DNA from: Streptomyces purpureus
GTDB lineage: Bacteria > Actinomycetota > Actinomycetes > Streptomycetales > Streptomycetaceae
Assembly (NCBI RefSeq): GCF_014648195.1
Contig: NZ_BMQQ01000011.1
Coordinates: 98,159-162,158 of the forward strand
Direction of reading: 5' to 3'
Length of the DNA: 64,000 nucleotides
A program made the position numbers and the translations under genes. Of the stretch, positions 61,921-64,000 are shown piece after piece; the stretch's first letter is position 1, and every line of letters begins with the position of its first letter. Below the pieces are notes generated by a model. The model saw only the letters and a program-made list of their open reading frames with translations. It searched no databases and was not told the origin of the DNA.

Positions 61921-64000
61921 ATGGGGACCGGCGAGCGCAATCGGGAGGCGCACGTGCCCGAAGGATCTGGCGGTGCGGCTGCGCCCCGCACCCTCGCGGA
62001 GGCGCTGCGGGCGCGGGGCGACGACGGGCTGGCCGCGCTGCTGCGGGCCCGCCCCGATCTGCTGTCGCCCGTACCGAACGATCTGACGCAGCTCGCCACG
62101 CGCGCCGGCACACGCGCGTCGGTCGTACGGGCGTTGGAGCGGCTCGACCGGTTCGCGCTGCAGACCGCGGAGGCGCTGGCGGTCGCGCCGGACCCGGCGC
62201 CGTACGAGGTCCTGCTCGGTCTGCTCACCGGCGACGAGGGCGACGCGACCATCGAGGCGGCGCTGCCGCGCGCGGTGGAACTGCTGCGCGAGCAGGCGCT
62301 GGTGTGGGGTGACGACGAGCGGCTGCGGCTGGTGCGTACGGCCCGTGAACTGCTCGCACCGTCGCCGCAGCACCCTTCGCCGACCGGGCTCGGGCCGACC
62401 GTCGCGGAGGCCACGTCCGGAATGTCCCCGACCCGGCTCCAGGAGATCATCGCGACGGCCGGCCTCGGCTCGACACACGACCCGGTGTCGGCGGTCACGG
62501 TGTTGACGGAGCTGTTCACCGACCGCCGGCGGATGGGTGAACTCCTCGACACCGCGCCGTCGGACGCGCTGACGGTCCTCGACCGGCTGGTGTGGGGGCC
62601 GCCGTACGGCGAGGTGACGGCGAATCCGGCGCCGCCGGTGCGGTGGCTGCGCGACCGTGGACTGCTGCTGCCCGCGTCGCCCCGCACGGTGGTGCTGCCG
62701 CGCGAGGTGGCGCTGCATCTGCGCGCCGGGCGCGCGCATCGCACGCCGGAGCCGCTGCCCCCGGCGGTGGCGGAACTCCGCACATACCGTCCACAGGTTG
62801 TGGACAGCGCTGCGGCCGGCCAGGCCCACCGGGCGCTCGCGACGGTCGAGGAACTGCTGCGGGAGTGGAACGAAGGCGGCCCGGCCGTACTGCGCGCCGG
62901 GGGCCTGTCCGTACGGGATCTCAAGCGGACCGCGACCGCGCTGGACCTGTCGGAGCCCGAGACCGCCTTCTGGGTGGAACTTGCCTACGGAGCGGGGCTG
63001 TTGGCCTCCGACGGCGAGGCGGACGAGCGGTACGCGCCCACGCCGGACGCCGACACATGGCTGGAGCTGCCCCCCGCCACGCGCTGGGCCCGGCTGGCGA
63101 CGGCCTGGCTCACCGCGACCCGTACGCCCGGCCTGGTCGGCGGCCAGGACGCCAAGGGCCGCGCCCTGTCGGCCCTCGGCCCGGAACTGGACCGCGGTGT
63201 CGCCCCGGAGGTCCGCCACCGCGTCCTCACCCTCCAGGGCACCCTGACGCCAGGCACGTCCGCCGACCCCGAATCCGTCCTCGCCCGCCTCCAGTGGGAC
63301 CGCCCGCTGCGCGGCACCGCCCAGTCCGGCGCCGACCTGCGAGCCCGGATCGCCACCTGGACCCTGACCGAGGCGGAGCATCTGGGGATCACGGGCCGCG
63401 GCGCGCTCTCCACGCACGCGCGCGTGCTCCTCGGCCTGGACACCACGGGCCCCACCGCCCCGGTCGCACCCCTCACCCCGGCCGAGCTCACCGCCCGCGC
63501 GGCGCTCGCCGCCGAGGCGATCGCACCGCTGCTGCCCGAGCCCGTCGACCACGTCCTGCTCCAGGCCGACCTGACGGCGGTCGCGCCCGGCCCGCTGGAG
63601 CGGCCGCTGGCCGAGATGCTCGCCGTCCTCGCGGACGTGGAGTCCAAGGGCGGGGCGACCGTCTACCGCTTCACCGCCGCGTCCGTACGGCGCGCCCTGG
63701 ACGCCGGGCAGACCGCGTCCGACCTGCACGCCTTCCTCGCCGCGCACTCCCGTACGCCGGTGCCGCAGCCGCTCGCCTACCTCGTCGACGACGTGGCCCG
63801 CAAGCACGGCCACCTCCGGATCGGCGCCGCCTCCGCGTACGTACGCTGCGACGACGACGCCGTCCTCGGCGAGATCCTCGCCGACAAGCGGTCCGCCACC
63901 TTGCGGCTGCGCCGCCTCGCACCGACCGTGCTGGCCGCGCAGACCGACCCCGCCACGCTGCTCGAAGGGCTGCGGTCGATGGGGTACGCCCCGGCCGGGG
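61921..64000 (+). CDS. helicase-associated (XPB/Ssl2-like) protein, C-terminus outside window
   Basis: 693 codons are in the window and the frame continues. The N-terminal part has a winged-helix-like segment (LTQLATRAGTRASVVRALERLDRFALQTAEAL), and later LSVRDLKRTATALDLSEPETAFWVELAYGAGLL and LPEPVDHVLLQADLTAVAPGPLERPLAEMLAVLADVESKGGATVYRFTAASVRRALDAG. This matches the large actinobacterial family annotated as helicase C-terminal/XPB-associated domain proteins, which usually lies near an XPB helicase gene. No helicase ATPase motif is within the visible part. ATG 61921; GTG 61954 is a secondary option. Confidence 0.85.
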   Translation, partial: MGTGERNREAHVPEGSGGAAAPRTLAEALRARGDDGLAALLRARPDLLSPVPNDLTQLATRAGTRASVVRALERLDRFALQTAEALAVAPDPAPYEVLLGLLTGDEGDATIEAALPRAVELLREQALVWGDDERLRLVRTARELLAPSPQHPSPTGLGPTVAEATSGMSPTRLQEIIATAGLGSTHDPVSAVTVLTELFTDRRRMGELLDTAPSDALTVLDRLVWGPPYGEVTANPAPPVRWLRDRGLLLPASPRTVVLPREVALHLRAGRAHRTPEPLPPAVAELRTYRPQVVDSAAAGQAHRALATVEELLREWNEGGPAVLRAGGLSVRDLKRTATALDLSEPETAFWVELAYGAGLLASDGEADERYAPTPDADTWLELPPATRWARLATAWLTATRTPGLVGGQDAKGRALSALGPELDRGVAPEVRHRVLTLQGTLTPGTSADPESVLARLQWDRPLRGTAQSGADLRARIATWTLTEAEHLGITGRGALSTHARVLLGLDTTGPTAPVAPLTPAELTARAALAAEAIAPLLPEPVDHVLLQADLTAVAPGPLERPLAEMLAVLADVESKGGATVYRFTAASVRRALDAGQTASDLHAFLAAHSRTPVPQPLAYLVDDVARKHGHLRIGAASAYVRCDDDAVLGEILADKRSATLRLRRLAPTVLAAQTDPATLLEGLRSMGYAPAG

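Overview
The window is very GC-rich, has almost no GC-poor stretch, uses GTG and TTG starts often and is dense in GTGA/ATGA start-stop overlaps. Many genes are of kinds typical of Streptomyces (conservon proteins, DUF3027, DUF2530, DUF2771, DUF4360, futalosine-route menaquinone enzymes, TTG-started regulators). I infer a chromosomal segment of a Streptomyces. No rRNA, tRNA or CRISPR array is visible.

Layout. (1) 1-8.7 kb, minus strand: a tightly coupled six-gene acyl-CoA operon (TIGR03084-type protein, AtuA-like protein, carboxyltransferase, biotin carboxylase/BCCP, acyl-CoA dehydrogenase, 4-coumarate-CoA-ligase-like enzyme running off the left edge). Its gene set resembles acyclic-terpene/leucine catabolic carboxylase clusters. 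It starts next to an 18-bp perfect palindrome, but no regulator gene is beside it. (2) 8.8-17.8 kb: an accessory region with a tyrosine-recombinase set (active-looking integrase, small HTH protein, zinc-finger integrase-like partner, extra ORF), a quinone oxidoreductase, an IS481-type transposase tail, a truncated GntR regulator, two 49-bp near-identical repeats, an HTH-TPR regulator with a GNAT gene, and a cluster of very small genes. (3) 17.9-26.6 kb: HD hydrolase, EamA exporter, large FAD/Fe-S oxidoreductase, then a decayed conservon (internal deletion plus a frameshifted P450) and serC. (4) 26.8-41.9 kb: DUF4360 protein, DrrAB-type ABC pair with divergent TetR and a two-site operator, a secreted propeller protein, an SGNH hydrolase next to a STAND-like NTPase with TPR/Sel1-like repeats, AhpD/MarR, an SGNH pseudoenzyme, aldo/keto reductase, ThpR, MarR/MFS and a purine-type permease. 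(5) 42-53 kb: DUF2530, P-type ATPase, secreted beta-sandwich protein, a 1035-aa sacsin/Hsp90-type ATPase, DUF3027. (6) 52.4-64 kb: MFS, DUF2771 lipoprotein, mqnB-mqnD, cold-shock protein, HAD hydrolase, an iron-box-preceded siderophore ABC transporter without its binding protein, a HAAS-type membrane protein and the start of a helicase-associated protein running off the right edge.

How the parts fit. Regions 1 and 3-6 look like core chromosome, with housekeeping (serC, mqnBD, thpR, helicase) and small regulated transport operons. Region 2 has the mobile-element debris and probably sits where the acyl-CoA operon regulator would be expected. A recurring feature is a TANNNT hexamer 6-7 nt before the start codon with no Shine-Dalgarno at normal spacing, seen at nine genes here, which suggests leaderless transcripts. 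The most unusual items are the recombinase set with a degenerate zinc-finger partner, the conservon caught mid-decay, the STAND/TPR NTPase beside an SGNH hydrolase, the SGNH protein lacking its nucleophile, and a short repeat inserted in frame inside mqnD.
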